Shown: positions 26,493 to 35,800 of the stretch, in pieces | Layout of the letters: each line of letters begins with the position of its first letter | How positions within the stretch are numbered: the first letter of the stretch is position 1 | NCBI RefSeq assembly: GCF_947366995.1 | Contig: NZ_CANBCC010000009.1 | Coordinates: 1 to 64,000 of the forward strand | DNA from: an uncultured Aquabacterium sp. | Lineage (GTDB): Bacteria > Pseudomonadota > Gammaproteobacteria > Burkholderiales > Burkholderiaceae_C | Direction of reading: 5' to 3' | DNA: 64,000 nt | The notes under the pieces: model-generated | What the model saw: only the letters and a program-made list of their open reading frames with translations | What the model was told of the DNA's origin: nothing | The model's database searches: none | Program-made: the position numbers and the translations under genes

Positions 26493-29354
26493 TCAGTGTG
26501 TGTTCGTTTCGAACGGCAGTGTCACCTGGTTGAGGTCCTTGCGGGTCTCGACCAGAATCAGCGGCCCTTCGTCGAGCACCACGGCTGGCTTGCGCTCGCG
26601 CGGCACGTGCACGGGCTTGGGCTCGTTGGCGATCGCTTCCTGAACAGCACGCACTCGGTCCGCGTCGGAATTGACCCACTCCAGACCGACGCCCTGCGCC
26701 AGGGCCTGCAGGTCGGAGAGGGGCAGCGTGTACGGTGCAGCTGCCTGGGCAACCGGCGCTGCGACCTCGGCCGCCACCGGGGCTGGGGCGGCAACGTCTG
26801 CGGTCACTTCAGCAGGGGGGGCCACCGGCGCGGCGATTTCCGTCGCCACTGCCACCGGCGCAGCCAGCGATGCTGCCTCGGCCACTGGCAATTGACCAGC
26901 GTCCTCAGACGCGGCCACGTCGGTTGCCGTCACTTCCTCTGTCACGGCATCGGTGCGCTCGCGGCGGTCGCGTCGCTGGCGGTTGCGGCGCGGCCGGCCG
27001 GCATCATCGCTGCCTTCCGCGTCATCCGCACGCACGTCACCCTCGGGGGTCGAGCGGGCGTCAGCTTCGTTGTCCGACGCCTGCGGTGCGTTGCCTTCTG
27101 CCGTCAGCGTGCCTTCCTCGCGTTCGCCACGGCCACGGCCGCCACGACGACGACGGCGGCCGCCTTCACGTTCGCCCTCGGCTGCCGCAGGCTGCGTGCC
27201 TTCGAGTTGCACGTCACCGGCGGCCACAGCCTGACCGATGGCCGCGGCTTCGGCGGCGATCGCTTCGCGGTTCAGTGCAGGGCGATCGCCCTGCGGACGG
27301 TCACCACCCCGGCCGCGCCCACGGCGACCCTCTCCGCGCTGCGCGTTCTCGTTCGTCGCTTCGGTGGCACCTTCGCCCGGCTGGCGGTCGTCGCGGCGGC
27401 CATTGCGCCCGCCGCGGCCTTCCGTGCCGCGCTCGCCATTGCGTTCGCGGCGCTCACCACGCTCGCCACCGCCCTGACGTTCACCGCGGCGGCCTTGGCC
27501 ATCGCGGCGGCCGTCCTTGCGACCGTCACGTCCACCGGCTTTCGATTCCTTGCCTTCTTCCGTGCTGGCCGGGGTGACTGCCGGGGAAACCGTGGTCGGT
27601 GCGGGGGCTGCGGCCGGAGCGCCAAACAGACGCTTGATCCAGCCAAAGAAGCCGCCCGTCTGCGGTGCCGTCGGCGTGACGACCGGCGGCGGCAGCACAG
27701 CCGCGGGGGCCGGCGCCTGGACCACTTCGGGCTTGGGCGGTGCCACCGGGGCCGGCTGGTCGGGCAGCACGCCCTTGATCACCGGCTCCTGCTTGGGCTT
27801 GGCCTTCTCGCGGCGGGTGATGCCCACCTCGTCGTCAGGCTCCTCGATCATGGTGTAGCTGGCCTGGATGTTCTCCAGACGCGGGTCGTCGTGACGCAGG
27901 CGCTCCAGCTTGTAGTTCGGGGTCTCGAGGTGCTTGTTGGGCACCAGCAGCACGGTCACGCGCTGCTTGAGCTCGATCTTGGTGATCTCGGTGCGCTTCT
28001 CGTTCAGCAGGAAGGAGGTCACTTCCACCGGCACCTGAACGTGCACAGCGGCGGTGTTGTCCTTCATGGACTCTTCCTGAATGATGCGCAGGATCTGCAG
28101 CGCCGACGACTCGGTATCGCGGATGTGGCCGGTGCCGTTGCAACGCGGGCAGGTGATGTGGCTGCCTTCGCTCAGGGCCGGGCGCAGGCGCTGACGCGAC
28201 ATCTCCAGCAGGCCGAACTTCGAGATGGAGCTGAACTGCACGCGGGCACGGTCGGTGCGCAGGGCGTCACGCAGACGCTGCTCGACCTCGCGGCGGTTCT
28301 TGCTGTCCTCCATGTCGATGAAGTCCATGACGATCAGGCCACCCAGATCGCGCAGGCGCATCTGGCGGGCGATTTCGTCGGCCGCTTCCAGGTTGGTGCG
28401 GAAAGCGGTTTCCTCGATGTCGCCGCCGCGGGTGGCGCGTGCCGAGTTCACGTCCACGGCCACCAGGGCTTCGGTGTGGTCGATCACGATGGCGCCGCCG
28501 GAAGGCAGGTTCACCGTGCGGCTGAAGGCCGTCTCGATCTGGTGCTCGATCTGGAAGCGCGAGAACAGGGCGGCGTCGTCGCGGTAACGCTTCACGCGAT
28601 TGGCCTGATCGGGCATCACGTGCAGCATGAACTGGTTCGCCTGCTCGTAGATGTCGTCCGTGTCGATCAGGATCTCGCCGATGTCCGACGTGAAATAATC
28701 GCGGATGGCGCGAATGACCAGCGACGACTCCTGATAAATCAGGTAAGCACCCTTGCCAGCCTGGGCGGCCTCATCGATGGCCGACCACAGCTTGAGCATG
28801 TAGTTCAGGTCCCACTGCAGCTCGGCAGCGGTGCGGCCGATGCCAGCGGTGCGGGCGATCAGGCTCATGCCCTTCGGGTACTCGAGCTGGTCCATCGCCT
28901 CCTTGAGCTCTTCCCGCTCGTCGCCCTCGATGCGACGGCTCACGCCACCGCCACGCGGGTTGTTGGGCATCAGGACCAGGTAGCGCCCGGCCAGCGACAC
29001 GAAGGTGGTCAGCGCCGCACCCTTGTTGCCTCGCTCTTCCTTTTCGACCTGGACCAGCAGTTCCTGGCCTTCCTTGATCACGTCCTGGATCTTGGCCGAG
29101 CGGACCTCGACGCCTTCCTTGAAGTACTGGCGCGAGATTTCCTTGAATGGCAGGAAGCCGTGGCGGTCTTCACCGTAGTCGACGAAACAGGCTTCCAGCG
29201 AGGGCTCAACGCGCGTGACGACGGCCTTGTAGATGTTGCCTTTGCGCTGTTCGCGGCCTTCGATCTCGGTTTCGAAGTCGAGCAGTTTCTGTCCGTCGAC
29301 AATGGCCAGGCGCCGTTCTTCCGGCTGCGTGGCGTTGATCAGCATGCGCTTCAT
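26493..29354 (-). CDS. rne: Ribonuclease E
   Basis: RNase E starts mRNA decay and matures rRNA and tRNA. The 953-residue protein has the catalytic half (about residues 1-510): [18 protein letters not shown], an S1 domain, the 5'-sensor region, the DNase I-like site with [15 protein letters not shown], and the Zn-link CPRCNGTG near residue 401. The second half is low-complexity, rich in Arg/Gly/Glu and Ala/Pro/Val, as expected for the degradosome scaffold, with a possible amphipathic segment ([12 protein letters not shown], about 567-578). Start ATG 29354 is set by alignment. A 715-bp gene-free region lies upstream; E. coli rne autoregulates through its long leader, and the same may apply here. 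Confidence 0.96.
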   Translation of the reverse strand: MKRMLINATQPEERRLAIVDGQKLLDFETEIEGREQRKGNIYKAVVTRVEPSLEACFVDYGEDRHGFLPFKEISRQYFKEGVEVRSAKIQDVIKEGQELLVQVEKEERGNKGAALTTFVSLAGRYLVLMPNNPRGGGVSRRIEGDEREELKEAMDQLEYPKGMSLIARTAGIGRTAAELQWDLNYMLKLWSAIDEAAQAGKGAYLIYQESSLVIRAIRDYFTSDIGEILIDTDDIYEQANQFMLHVMPDQANRVKRYRDDAALFSRFQIEHQIETAFSRTVNLPSGGAIVIDHTEALVAVDVNSARATRGGDIEETAFRTNLEAADEIARQMRLRDLGGLIVMDFIDMEDSKNRREVEQRLRDALRTDRARVQFSSISKFGLLEMSRQRLRPALSEGSHITCPRCNGTGHIRDTESSALQILRIIQEESMKDNTAAVHVQVPVEVTSFLLNEKRTEITKIELKQRVTVLLVPNKHLETPNYKLERLRHDDPRLENIQASYTMIEEPDDEVGITRREKAKPKQEPVIKGVLPDQPAPVAPPKPEVVQAPAPAAVLPPPVVTPTAPQTGGFFGWIKRLFGAPAAAPAPTTVSPAVTPASTEEGKESKAGGRDGRKDGRRDGQGRRGERQGGGERGERRERNGERGTEGRGGRNGRRDDRQPGEGATEATNENAQRGEGRRGRGRGGDRPQGDRPALNREAIAAEAAAIGQAVAAGDVQLEGTQPAAAEGEREGGRRRRRGGRGRGEREEGTLTAEGNAPQASDNEADARSTPEGDVRADDAEGSDDAGRPRRNRQRRDRRERTDAVTEEVTATDVAASEDAGQLPVAEAASLAAPVAVATEIAAPVAPPAEVTADVAAPAPVAAEVAAPVAQAAAPYTLPLSDLQALAQGVGLEWVNSDADRVRAVQEAIANEPKPVHVPRERKPAVVLDEGPLILVETRKDLNQVTLPFETNTH

Positions 29355-30069
29355 GTGGTCTCCACAGTTCAAGCGAGGCCTGACCGGGATGGCGCCGGAC
29401 AAACCCCCACTCACCGCTGACCTTGCGGACAGCAGCAGCGTTCATGCACGAGCAACGACGTTGAACCGTAAAGGAATTGCCTTGGCTGTCCGAGACGCGA
29501 GAGGCGTCACTGCAGCAGGGGCGCGCGTGGCGAGACTTGGACACGGGCCTGCTGCGCTTCGGACGTGACGACACCGCCCGTGCCACCGGAAGGCGGACGG
29601 AACGGCACGGTCAGGACGAAATACGGGAAGCGGGCAGGGGGCCCCGACCGGCGCAGACTGGACGCCGACGCGTCTGCAGCCGGCGCTTCCAGCAGGAAGG
29701 CGGGGCAGAGGCGGGCGTCTCGGGCGCGAGGCGGCATGGGCCAGATCACGTGGGCAGTCACTCGTCACAGACACCAGCGACCCCGATACCCCGAAGGGCG
29801 CGTTGCACGCTGGCGTCCATCAACCTTGATTCGTGGTTCGATCGACGTTGGCTCTGACCGTAGGACCGATTGGCAAAACCACACCTTGGGTGGTTTTCTC
29901 CGACCGGCCGGTCCGGTTGCATCACCATCATTTCTGATTTGGCGGGACACCCCGCCCGACCCGTGACAAGACGCTGCTGAACCGGCTCGAAGTAAAATGC
30001 GGTCTTGCTTTGCCTGTTGGGTGCCTGCTGACCTGGCCGAGCCATATCAACAAACACCTTAATCATCAC
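29355..30069. other. Gene-free divergent region between rne and rluC
   Basis: This 715-bp region has no supportable protein gene. It is rich in inverted repeats: AAAACCAC (29875-29882) with GTGGTTTT (29890-29897), the 12-bp palindrome GACCGGCCGGTC (29902-29913), and GGCGGG/CCCGCC around 29941-29956. TAAAAT (29993-29998) could be a -10 for rluC. On the minus strand a perfect TATAAT lies at 30082-30087, just beyond the region, without a good -35. Much of it is probably the rne 5' untranslated leader, but transcript ends cannot be fixed from sequence. Confidence 0.6.
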
Positions 30070-31230
30070 GTGGCCAAGACCATTATAGGTGCGAAAACCG
30101 CCCGCCACCGGGCCACGCAGACCTCTAAAAAGCCCTCCGTTTCTCCGCCTGCCCGAAGCGTTTCGGGAAAACCCGCGGATGCGCCAGCCCCGCCGCCCAG
30201 CGCAGCTGAAATGCAGGCCCTGCAGTCCGTGCAGCGCCGCGTCATCGATGAAGGTTCGGCCGGCCAGCGGCTGGACAACTTCCTGATCAAGGTGCTGAAG
30301 GGGGCGCCCAAGACCCTGGTCTACCGCATCGTCCGCAGTGGCGAAGTTCGCGTGAACAAGGGGCGAGCCAGCGCCGACACCCGCCTCGCGCTCGGCGACG
30401 AGGTCCGCATTCCGCCCCTGCGGCTCACCGAGAAAAACGAGGAAGCGGCATCGGCGGTGCCTGCGCGCGAGTTTCCGGTGCTGTTCGAGGACGAACATGT
30501 GCTGGCCATCAACAAGCCGGCCGGTGTGGCGGTGCACGGAGGCAGCGGGGTGAGCTTCGGCGTCATCGAGCAGCTTCGCCGCGCCCGCCCGCAGGCGCGC
30601 TTCCTGGAGTTGGTGCACCGGCTCGACAAGGAGACCTCGGGCATCCTCCTGATTGCCAAGAAGCGCAGCGCGCTGACCACCTTGCAGGATGTGTTTCGCC
30701 ACCGGCAGGCGCACAAGACGTACGCCGCGCTGGTGACCGGCGCATGGCCTGCCAGCCGCAAGGTCATCGACGTGGCGCTGCACAAGTTCCTGACGCAGGA
30801 CGGCGAGCGCCGCGTCATGGCCGTGAAGGGCGAGGACGAAGGTCGCCGCTCGATCTCGCTGGTGAACGTCGTGGAGCGCTATGCCGCGTTCTGTCTGCTG
30901 GACGTCACGATCAAGACGGGGCGCACCCACCAGATCCGTGTGCACCTTTCGCACGAAGGGCACCCCATCGTTGGCGACGAGAAGTACGGTGATTTCGCAC
31001 TGAACAAGGCGCTGGCCCGGGGAGCGGGCGAGAGCGTGCCCGGCGTCAACCGCCAGAAGCTGCCTGACGGACGGTTCGAGCGCATGTTCCTGCACGCCCG
31101 TTACCTGCGGCTGGCCCACCCGGTCACCGGAGAAGACCTGGTGCTGGAAGCCCCTTTGCCCCCGGAGTGTGTGGCGTTGCTGTCGGCCCTGAAGCCCGCG
31201 CCGGCTGCTGCAGGCTACAGTGCCGCCTGA
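30070..31230 (+). CDS. rluC: 23S rRNA pseudouridine synthase RluC
   Basis: RluC makes pseudouridines 955, 2504 and 2580 in 23S rRNA. An S4 domain (QRLDNFLIKVLKGAPKTLVY) leads into the RluA-type catalytic domain with the active Asp in LVHRLDKETSGILL. The GRTHQIRVHLSHEGHPIVGDEKYG motif region follows. I use GTG 30070 (VAKTIIGAK), giving 386 residues with a basic low-complexity N-terminus of about 50 residues; ATG 30211 (MQALQSVQRR) would give 339 residues and is a real alternative. Neither start has a clear Shine-Dalgarno sequence. It diverges from rne, as in E. coli. Confidence 0.93.
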   Translation: MAKTIIGAKTARHRATQTSKKPSVSPPARSVSGKPADAPAPPPSAAEMQALQSVQRRVIDEGSAGQRLDNFLIKVLKGAPKTLVYRIVRSGEVRVNKGRASADTRLALGDEVRIPPLRLTEKNEEAASAVPAREFPVLFEDEHVLAINKPAGVAVHGGSGVSFGVIEQLRRARPQARFLELVHRLDKETSGILLIAKKRSALTTLQDVFRHRQAHKTYAALVTGAWPASRKVIDVALHKFLTQDGERRVMAVKGEDEGRRSISLVNVVERYAAFCLLDVTIKTGRTHQIRVHLSHEGHPIVGDEKYGDFALNKALARGAGESVPGVNRQKLPDGRFERMFLHARYLRLAHPVTGEDLVLEAPLPPECVALLSALKPAPAAAGYSAA

Positions 31231-31247
31231 CGCCACAGAGGAACCCC

Positions 31248-31931
31248 TTGAGCACCGCCACCGACATGGGCCTGCGCCCCCGCCGCTTCGACCTGATCGT
31301 GTTCGATTGGGATGGCACGCTGTATGACTCCACCGGCCTGATCGTGCGCTGCATCCAGGCCGCGTGCGCAGATCTGGGGCTACCGGTGCCTGCGCCGTCC
31401 GAGGCCGCCTACGTGATCGGGCTGGGCCTGCATGACGCGCTGGCCCATGTCGCCCCGAGCCTGCCCCCCGAGCGCGTGCCCGAGCTGGGGCAGCGCTATC
31501 GTCACCACTACTTCAAGCGGCAGCATGAACTGAGCCTGTTCGAAGGCACGCTGGCCCTGCTGGAGGCCCTGAAGGCGCGCAACCACTGGTTGGCGGTGGC
31601 CACCGGCAAATCACGCCAGGGCCTGAACGAGGCGCTGGGCCACGTCGAGCTGCGCGGCATGTTCGACGGGACCCGCACTGCGGACGAAACCGCGTCCAAG
31701 CCGCACCCGCGCATGCTCAACGAACTGATCGCCGAGTTCGGGGTCATGCCCGAGCGCACCTTGATGATCGGTGACACCACGCACGACCTGCAGTTGGCGA
31801 GCAACGCCGGCACCCCCAGCGTGGCGGTGAGCTACGGTGCGCACGAGCCGGAGACCTTTCACCAGCACGGACCCCTGCACATTGCGCACTCGATGGCAGA
31901 ACTGCACGACTGGCTGGTGCGGCATGCCTGA
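31248..31931 (+). CDS. HAD-superfamily hydrolase (phosphatase)
   Basis: The 227-residue protein is a HAD family IA phosphatase: nucleophile motif DWDGTLYDS (Asp20, Asp22), motif II around VATGKSRQGL, the Lys in SKPHPRML and motif IV MIGDTTHDL. It resembles phosphoglycolate phosphatase/pyrophosphatase-like proteins, but the substrate cannot be read from sequence. I choose TTG 31248 because AGAGGA (31237-31242) lies at good spacing; ATG 31266 has no ribosome-binding site. It is 17 bp after rluC and overlaps the Rieske gene by 8 bp. Confidence 0.85.
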   Translation: MSTATDMGLRPRRFDLIVFDWDGTLYDSTGLIVRCIQAACADLGLPVPAPSEAAYVIGLGLHDALAHVAPSLPPERVPELGQRYRHHYFKRQHELSLFEGTLALLEALKARNHWLAVATGKSRQGLNEALGHVELRGMFDGTRTADETASKPHPRMLNELIAEFGVMPERTLMIGDTTHDLQLASNAGTPSVAVSYGAHEPETFHQHGPLHIAHSMAELHDWLVRHA

Positions 31932-32307
31932 CCTCCCGGTGCCGCTCTGCCGGTCGGAAGACCTGGCCGAGCTCGGGTTGGCGGTGTGCTTCGATGTGGC
32001 CGAGTTCGGCCGCAAGACCCCGGCCTTTGCCGTGCGCTACCAGGGCGCCGTACATGCCTTCCTGAACCGCTGCGCTCATGTGCCCGCCGAGATGGACTGG
32101 CAGGCCGGGCAGTTCTGGGATGCCGACAAGCGTTTTCTGGTCTGCTCCATCCACGGTGCGCTGTATCAGCCGACCACCGGGCTGTGTGTGTCCGGGCCCT
32201 GCCGCGGCGGGCGACTGCAGCCCATCCGCATCACCGAACAGGATGGCCAGGTCTGTTGGTATCCTGACGAACGTATCCAGCCTCTTTCCAACCCCATTCA
32301 TCCATGA
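31924..32307 (+). CDS. Rieske [2Fe-2S] domain protein
   Basis: The 127-residue protein is essentially one Rieske domain. The cluster ligands are visible as Cys50-x-His52 (RCAH) and Cys74-x-x-His77 (CSIH), followed by GALYQPTTG and CVSGPCRGG. It is a small soluble ferredoxin-like electron carrier or a regulatory subunit; the partner enzyme is not known. No oxygenase catalytic domain is present. The gene overlaps the HAD phosphatase at its 5' end and the S49 peptidase at its 3' end (ATGA), so these are translated together. Confidence 0.88.
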   Translation: MPDLPVPLCRSEDLAELGLAVCFDVAEFGRKTPAFAVRYQGAVHAFLNRCAHVPAEMDWQAGQFWDADKRFLVCSIHGALYQPTTGLCVSGPCRGGRLQPIRITEQDGQVCWYPDERIQPLSNPIHP

Positions 32308-33260
32308 GCGAAGTCGAATCTTCTCGCGCCGACCTGTCGGGCGCACAGCAGGCCCTGCTGAACGACCTGGCGCGCGCCTACCTCGCGCAGCATCGGCGCG
32401 AGCGTCGGTGGCGCTGGGTCTGGCGCCTCTTTTGGCTCGGCGTGGCGGCGAGCATGGTGTGGGGGGCGATGAGCAACATGCCTTCGGCCACCGCGCCGGT
32501 CACGCCGCACACGGCGCTGGTCGAAGTGCGGGGCGAGATCGCGTCCGATGCCGAGGCCAATGCCGACAACCTCATGACGGCTCTGCGCAGCGCGTTCGAG
32601 GACCAGGGGGCCCGCGCCGTGGTGCTTCGCGTCAATTCGCCGGGTGGCAGCCCGGTGCAGGCAGGGTTGGTCAACGACGAAATCCTCCGCCTGAAGGCAC
32701 TCCACAAGAAGAAGGTGTACGCGGTGTGCGAGGAGATGTGCGCGTCTGCCGCGTACTACATCGCCGTGGCGGCCGATCAGATCTACGTGGACAAGGCCTC
32801 CATGGTCGGGTCGATCGGCGTGCTGATGGACGGCTTTGGCTTCACGGGGGTCATGGACAAGTTTGGTGTCGAGCGCCGCCTGATGACCGCCGGTGAAAAC
32901 AAGGCCATGCTGGACCCGTACTCGCCGCGCAACCCGCAGCATGAGGCGTACGCACAGGCCATGCTGGACCAGATCCACAAGCAGTTCATCGACGTGGTGA
33001 AGACCGGGCGGGGCAAGCGTCTGAAAGACGATCCGACGACGTTCACGGGCCTGTTCTGGAACGGGCAGCAGGCCGTGAACCTGGGCCTGGCTGATCATCT
33101 GGGCAGTCTCGACGGCGTGGCCCGCGACGTGGTCAAGGCCGAGGAAGTCATCGACTACACCCAGAAATCGAATCTGGCCGAGCGGCTGGCGAAGCGCTTT
33201 GGCGCGGCCATCGGCGACGGCGCCGTGCGCGCCCTGCGCAGCATGAGCGTGGTCCGCTGA
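32304..33260 (+). CDS. Signal peptide peptidase SppA-type (S49) protease
   Basis: The 318-residue protein has one membrane segment near the N-terminus (about residues 40-58) and the S49 domain outside the cytoplasm. RVNSPGGSPVQAG is the oxyanion-region motif, the nucleophile Ser is in EEMCASAAYYIA and the Lys/Ser region is in MVGSIGVLMDGFGF. S49 proteases of this short form assemble into oligomers and degrade leftover signal peptides. The gene ends the rluC-HAD-Rieske-S49 run and meets the leftward HDOD gene with stop codons directly adjacent and no terminator hairpin. Confidence 0.9.
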   Translation: MSEVESSRADLSGAQQALLNDLARAYLAQHRRERRWRWVWRLFWLGVAASMVWGAMSNMPSATAPVTPHTALVEVRGEIASDAEANADNLMTALRSAFEDQGARAVVLRVNSPGGSPVQAGLVNDEILRLKALHKKKVYAVCEEMCASAAYYIAVAADQIYVDKASMVGSIGVLMDGFGFTGVMDKFGVERRLMTAGENKAMLDPYSPRNPQHEAYAQAMLDQIHKQFIDVVKTGRGKRLKDDPTTFTGLFWNGQQAVNLGLADHLGSLDGVARDVVKAEEVIDYTQKSNLAERLAKRFGAAIGDGAVRALRSMSVVR

Positions 33261-34103
33261 TCAGCTGTCCATCGCCATGATGAGGCGGGTGGCCGCCTCC
33301 TGCGACAGGGTGAGCAGGCGGGCCACGTCGGCCGCGTCGTCGTGCAGTGCGGCCTGCGCGTGCGGGTCATCCCAGCCGTAGCGGGTGTGGCGGGCAATGC
33401 GCACCGCCAGCTTGACGGTCTGCGCGCGCGGCTGGGGCCGCTGGCCGGGCTCGGTGGCCTGCAGCAGCAGGTCGGGAAGCTGCCATCGGTGCATCAGATG
33501 GTGCGACAGCTCGCCCAGCGTGATGCCGAGCACGGCGTGCTGCACTTCGGCAGATCGGCGGGTGTGGTCGGCCTCCAGTTGCTGTGCGATGGTGAGCGCG
33601 AGGGCGGGGGCATGGCACCACAGCAGCATCTCGGCAAAGTCGTGCAGCAGGGCGGCTTCCTGGATCACCGCAGCGTCCTCGTCCTGGCGACGGATGGCGA
33701 AGCCCATCGCGAAATGGGCCGCCCGGCGTGCGCGCAGGACGACATCGGCGAGGCCGGCCCGGGCAGCCGGCACTGCGGCCAGCACATCATCGGTGACGGC
33801 GGGTGAGGCAAATGCCGTGAAGAACGGCCCGATGCCTTGCATGACGAGGGCGCCCACCAGACTCTCCGGTGGCTCGACGTTCAGCCGGGTGCAGTAATGC
33901 GACACGTGCGTCAGCACGCGCAAGGTCATCAGGGGATCCGGTGCGAAGGCCTCGGCCAGTGTATGGGCGTCGACGGTGCCGCGCTCTTCTTCGATCAGGG
34001 CAAGGCGCTGGATTTCGGCGGCCGTGCCGGGCAGCACGGGCACCTCGGCGCCGTGGAAAGCGTCGCTCCAGGCCTGCAGGGTGGGAAGGGGGCGGTCGAT
34101 CAT
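33261..34103 (-). CDS. HDOD domain signalling protein
   Basis: The 280-residue protein is covered by an HDOD domain. Visible features are LPGTAAEIQRLALIEE, DPLMTLRVLTHVSHY, the GIGPFFTAF region and the helical HHLMHRWQLPDLL. HDOD is related to HD phosphohydrolases but usually lacks the metal-binding residues, and it serves in signal transduction. No other domain is attached. Start ATG 34103 (MIDRPLPTLQ) is chosen; a frame from 34130 adds nine residues without support. It lies downstream of the chalcone-isomerase-like gene with a 117-bp gap. Confidence 0.85.
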   Translation of the reverse strand: MIDRPLPTLQAWSDAFHGAEVPVLPGTAAEIQRLALIEEERGTVDAHTLAEAFAPDPLMTLRVLTHVSHYCTRLNVEPPESLVGALVMQGIGPFFTAFASPAVTDDVLAAVPAARAGLADVVLRARRAAHFAMGFAIRRQDEDAAVIQEAALLHDFAEMLLWCHAPALALTIAQQLEADHTRRSAEVQHAVLGITLGELSHHLMHRWQLPDLLLQATEPGQRPQPRAQTVKLAVRIARHTRYGWDDPHAQAALHDDAADVARLLTLSQEAATRLIMAMDS

Positions 34104-34220
34104 GTCTGGGTGGCGTGATGCCGAGTGCATGATCGCTTATCGGCCGAGGCCATGCCCATGGCAAGCCGGGGAAGCCCCCAGGATCGTGTCATCGATCACG
34201 CCCCGTCCGTGGGGCCGGCG

Positions 34221-34799
34221 TCACTGTGCGCCCAGCAGGCCCGCCTTCAGGCTCTTGTCCACCGGCTGCTCGCCCAGCCAGATGGCGAGCATCGCGTTGT
34301 AGAAATCCTCGCCCGGCAACACGTTGCCCTTGCGCTCGCCGTTGACGAGCAGTTGGGTGCCCGAACCCGGCACGAATTCAAAGTGCACGACCATGCCTTT
34401 GCGGGCCTTGCCGAATGCGAGCATCGCGGCCTTGATGTCGTCCAGGCGAGCCTTGTAACGGGCCTGCTCGGCTTCGGTGTGGTTCTGGCGGAAACCCGTC
34501 ATCATCGCATCGGCAAACTCTTCGCCGGTCAGCTCGCGCAGCAGCACGATCTGCAGGCTCTTCGGCCCCGATTGACCCAGCACGCCGGCGGCCGTGGTCT
34601 CCTTGCGAGGCAGATACAGCGTGGCGGCATAGACGTCGAACACGAGCTTGACCCGCACACCGGTGCCGTTGCGCTGGAGCGTCTGGCCGCCGACCTGGCG
34701 GGTGTCTTCAAAACGCACGCCCTTGACCTCCACCGCCGACCAGGCAGCGGGGGACAACAGGGCGAGGCTCACAGCGAGGGTCTGGGTCAATTTGCGCAT
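34221..34799 (-). CDS. Chalcone isomerase-like exported protein
   Basis: The 192-residue protein has a signal peptide (about residues 1-22, ending AAWSAVE) and a chalcone isomerase-like fold: KLVFDVYAATLYLPRK, LLRELTGEEFADAMMTGF and GSGTQLLVNGERKG. Bacterial members are periplasmic and probably bind fatty acids or other ligands; flavonoid metabolism is not implied. The AAGGAG ribosome-binding site before ATG 34799 is strong and rules out the longer frame. It diverges from coaX. Confidence 0.88.
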   Translation of the reverse strand: MRKLTQTLAVSLALLSPAAWSAVEVKGVRFEDTRQVGGQTLQRNGTGVRVKLVFDVYAATLYLPRKETTAAGVLGQSGPKSLQIVLLRELTGEEFADAMMTGFRQNHTEAEQARYKARLDDIKAAMLAFGKARKGMVVHFEFVPGSGTQLLVNGERKGNVLPGEDFYNAMLAIWLGEQPVDKSLKAGLLGAQ

Positions 34800-35014
34800 G
34801 GTGGTGTCTCCTTTGAGAGCAATGGTACCGCGTCGTCCGGGAGGGCGCCCTGGGACAAGGCCTCTGAGCTCAACGCGCGAACGGGGCGATCGGGCTGACG
34901 AGTGTGGTGCGCAAGCCGCGCGGCAGGCCGCCTGCCCCCGGCCGGTACCAGGAAATTGGCAGGCAGAATGGCGGGCATCCACGCTGCTGCGTCCCGGTAC
35001 CTCGAAAGAAAAGC

Positions 35015-35800
35015 ATGGCCTTTCTCGTGATCGACATTGGCAACACCCGCCTGAAATGGGGGCTGTACGAGCGGGGGCAGCCGGACGCCCCATTGCTCGC
35101 CCACGGCGCCGTGCCGCTGGAAGACATCGATCACCTGTGGGAAACGGACTGGTCTCGCCTGCCGCAACGGCCTGTTGCCATGCTGGGGTGCGTGGTAGCG
35201 GGTGAGGCCATCAAGCGCCGCGTGGAAGAGCAGCTGCTGCAGGGCTGGGGCTTGCGGCCTCACTGGATGTCGGCCACCGCATTCGGTGGCGGGGTCATCA
35301 ACGGCTATGAGCATCCTCAGCGCCTGGGCGCAGACCGGTGGGCGGCCATCATCGGGGCGAGGCAGCACGCGCTGCGTGTGTCACCCGAAAATCCACCGCC
35401 GGTGCTGGCCGTCATGGTCGGCACCGCCGTTACCGTCGATTCGGTGGACGCGAGCGGCCGCTTCCTCGGTGGCCTCATCCTGCCGGGCTTCGGCCTGATG
35501 TACCGGGCGCTGGAGAGCGGCACGGCCGGCCTCAAGGTGCCGACCGGTGAAGTGCGCGATTTTCCGACCAACACCAGCGACGCCTTGATGAGCGGCGGCA
35601 CGGACGCGATTGCGGGTGCAATCGAGCGCACCATGCGCCGGCTGCGTGTGGCGTGCGGGCGCGATCCGCTGCTCATCATGTCGGGCGGGGCCGTATCCCG
35701 CCTGTCGCATGTGGAGGAACTGCCGGCCCTGGTGGTCGAGAACCTCATCTTCGAGGGCCTCCTCACGCTGGCCGGCAACGCATCAAAGAATGAAGCGTGA
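35015..35800 (+). CDS. coaX: Type III pantothenate kinase
   Basis: CoaX phosphorylates pantothenate in the first step of CoA synthesis. The 261-residue ASKHA-fold protein has [15 protein letters not shown] (residues 4-18), [12 protein letters not shown] (about 107-118), the GTAVTVD motif and [10 protein letters not shown] 35015 matches the family start; a frame from 34904 is an unsupported extension. The birA gene often next to coaX is not adjacent. The 3' end overlaps the 3' end of hslU by 18 bp. Confidence 0.93.
   Translation: MAFLVIDIGNTRLKWGLYERGQPDAPLLAHGAVPLEDIDHLWETDWSRLPQRPVAMLGCVVAGEAIKRRVEEQLLQGWGLRPHWMSATAFGGGVINGYEHPQRLGADRWAAIIGARQHALRVSPENPPPVLAVMVGTAVTVDSVDASGRFLGGLILPGFGLMYRALESGTAGLKVPTGEVRDFPTNTSDALMSGGTDAIAGAIERTMRRLRVACGRDPLLIMSGGAVSRLSHVEELPALVVENLIFEGLLTLAGNASKNEA

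Noticed and set aside
27100-27560. Tandem repeat or CRISPR-like array in the second half of rne
   Set aside because: The repeated GC-rich pattern encodes Arg/Gly/Glu low-complexity protein; there are no constant repeats with regular spacers.
26448-29420. A plus-strand open frame of about 990 codons opposite rne
   Set aside because: It mirrors the real RNase E gene, has no recognisable domain and a His/Arg/Gly-rich composition typical of the reverse complement of G+C-rich coding DNA.
29828-29850. tRNA T-loop-like GGTTCGATC
   Set aside because: No matching acceptor, D or anticodon stems can be drawn around it and no CCA or discriminator context fits.
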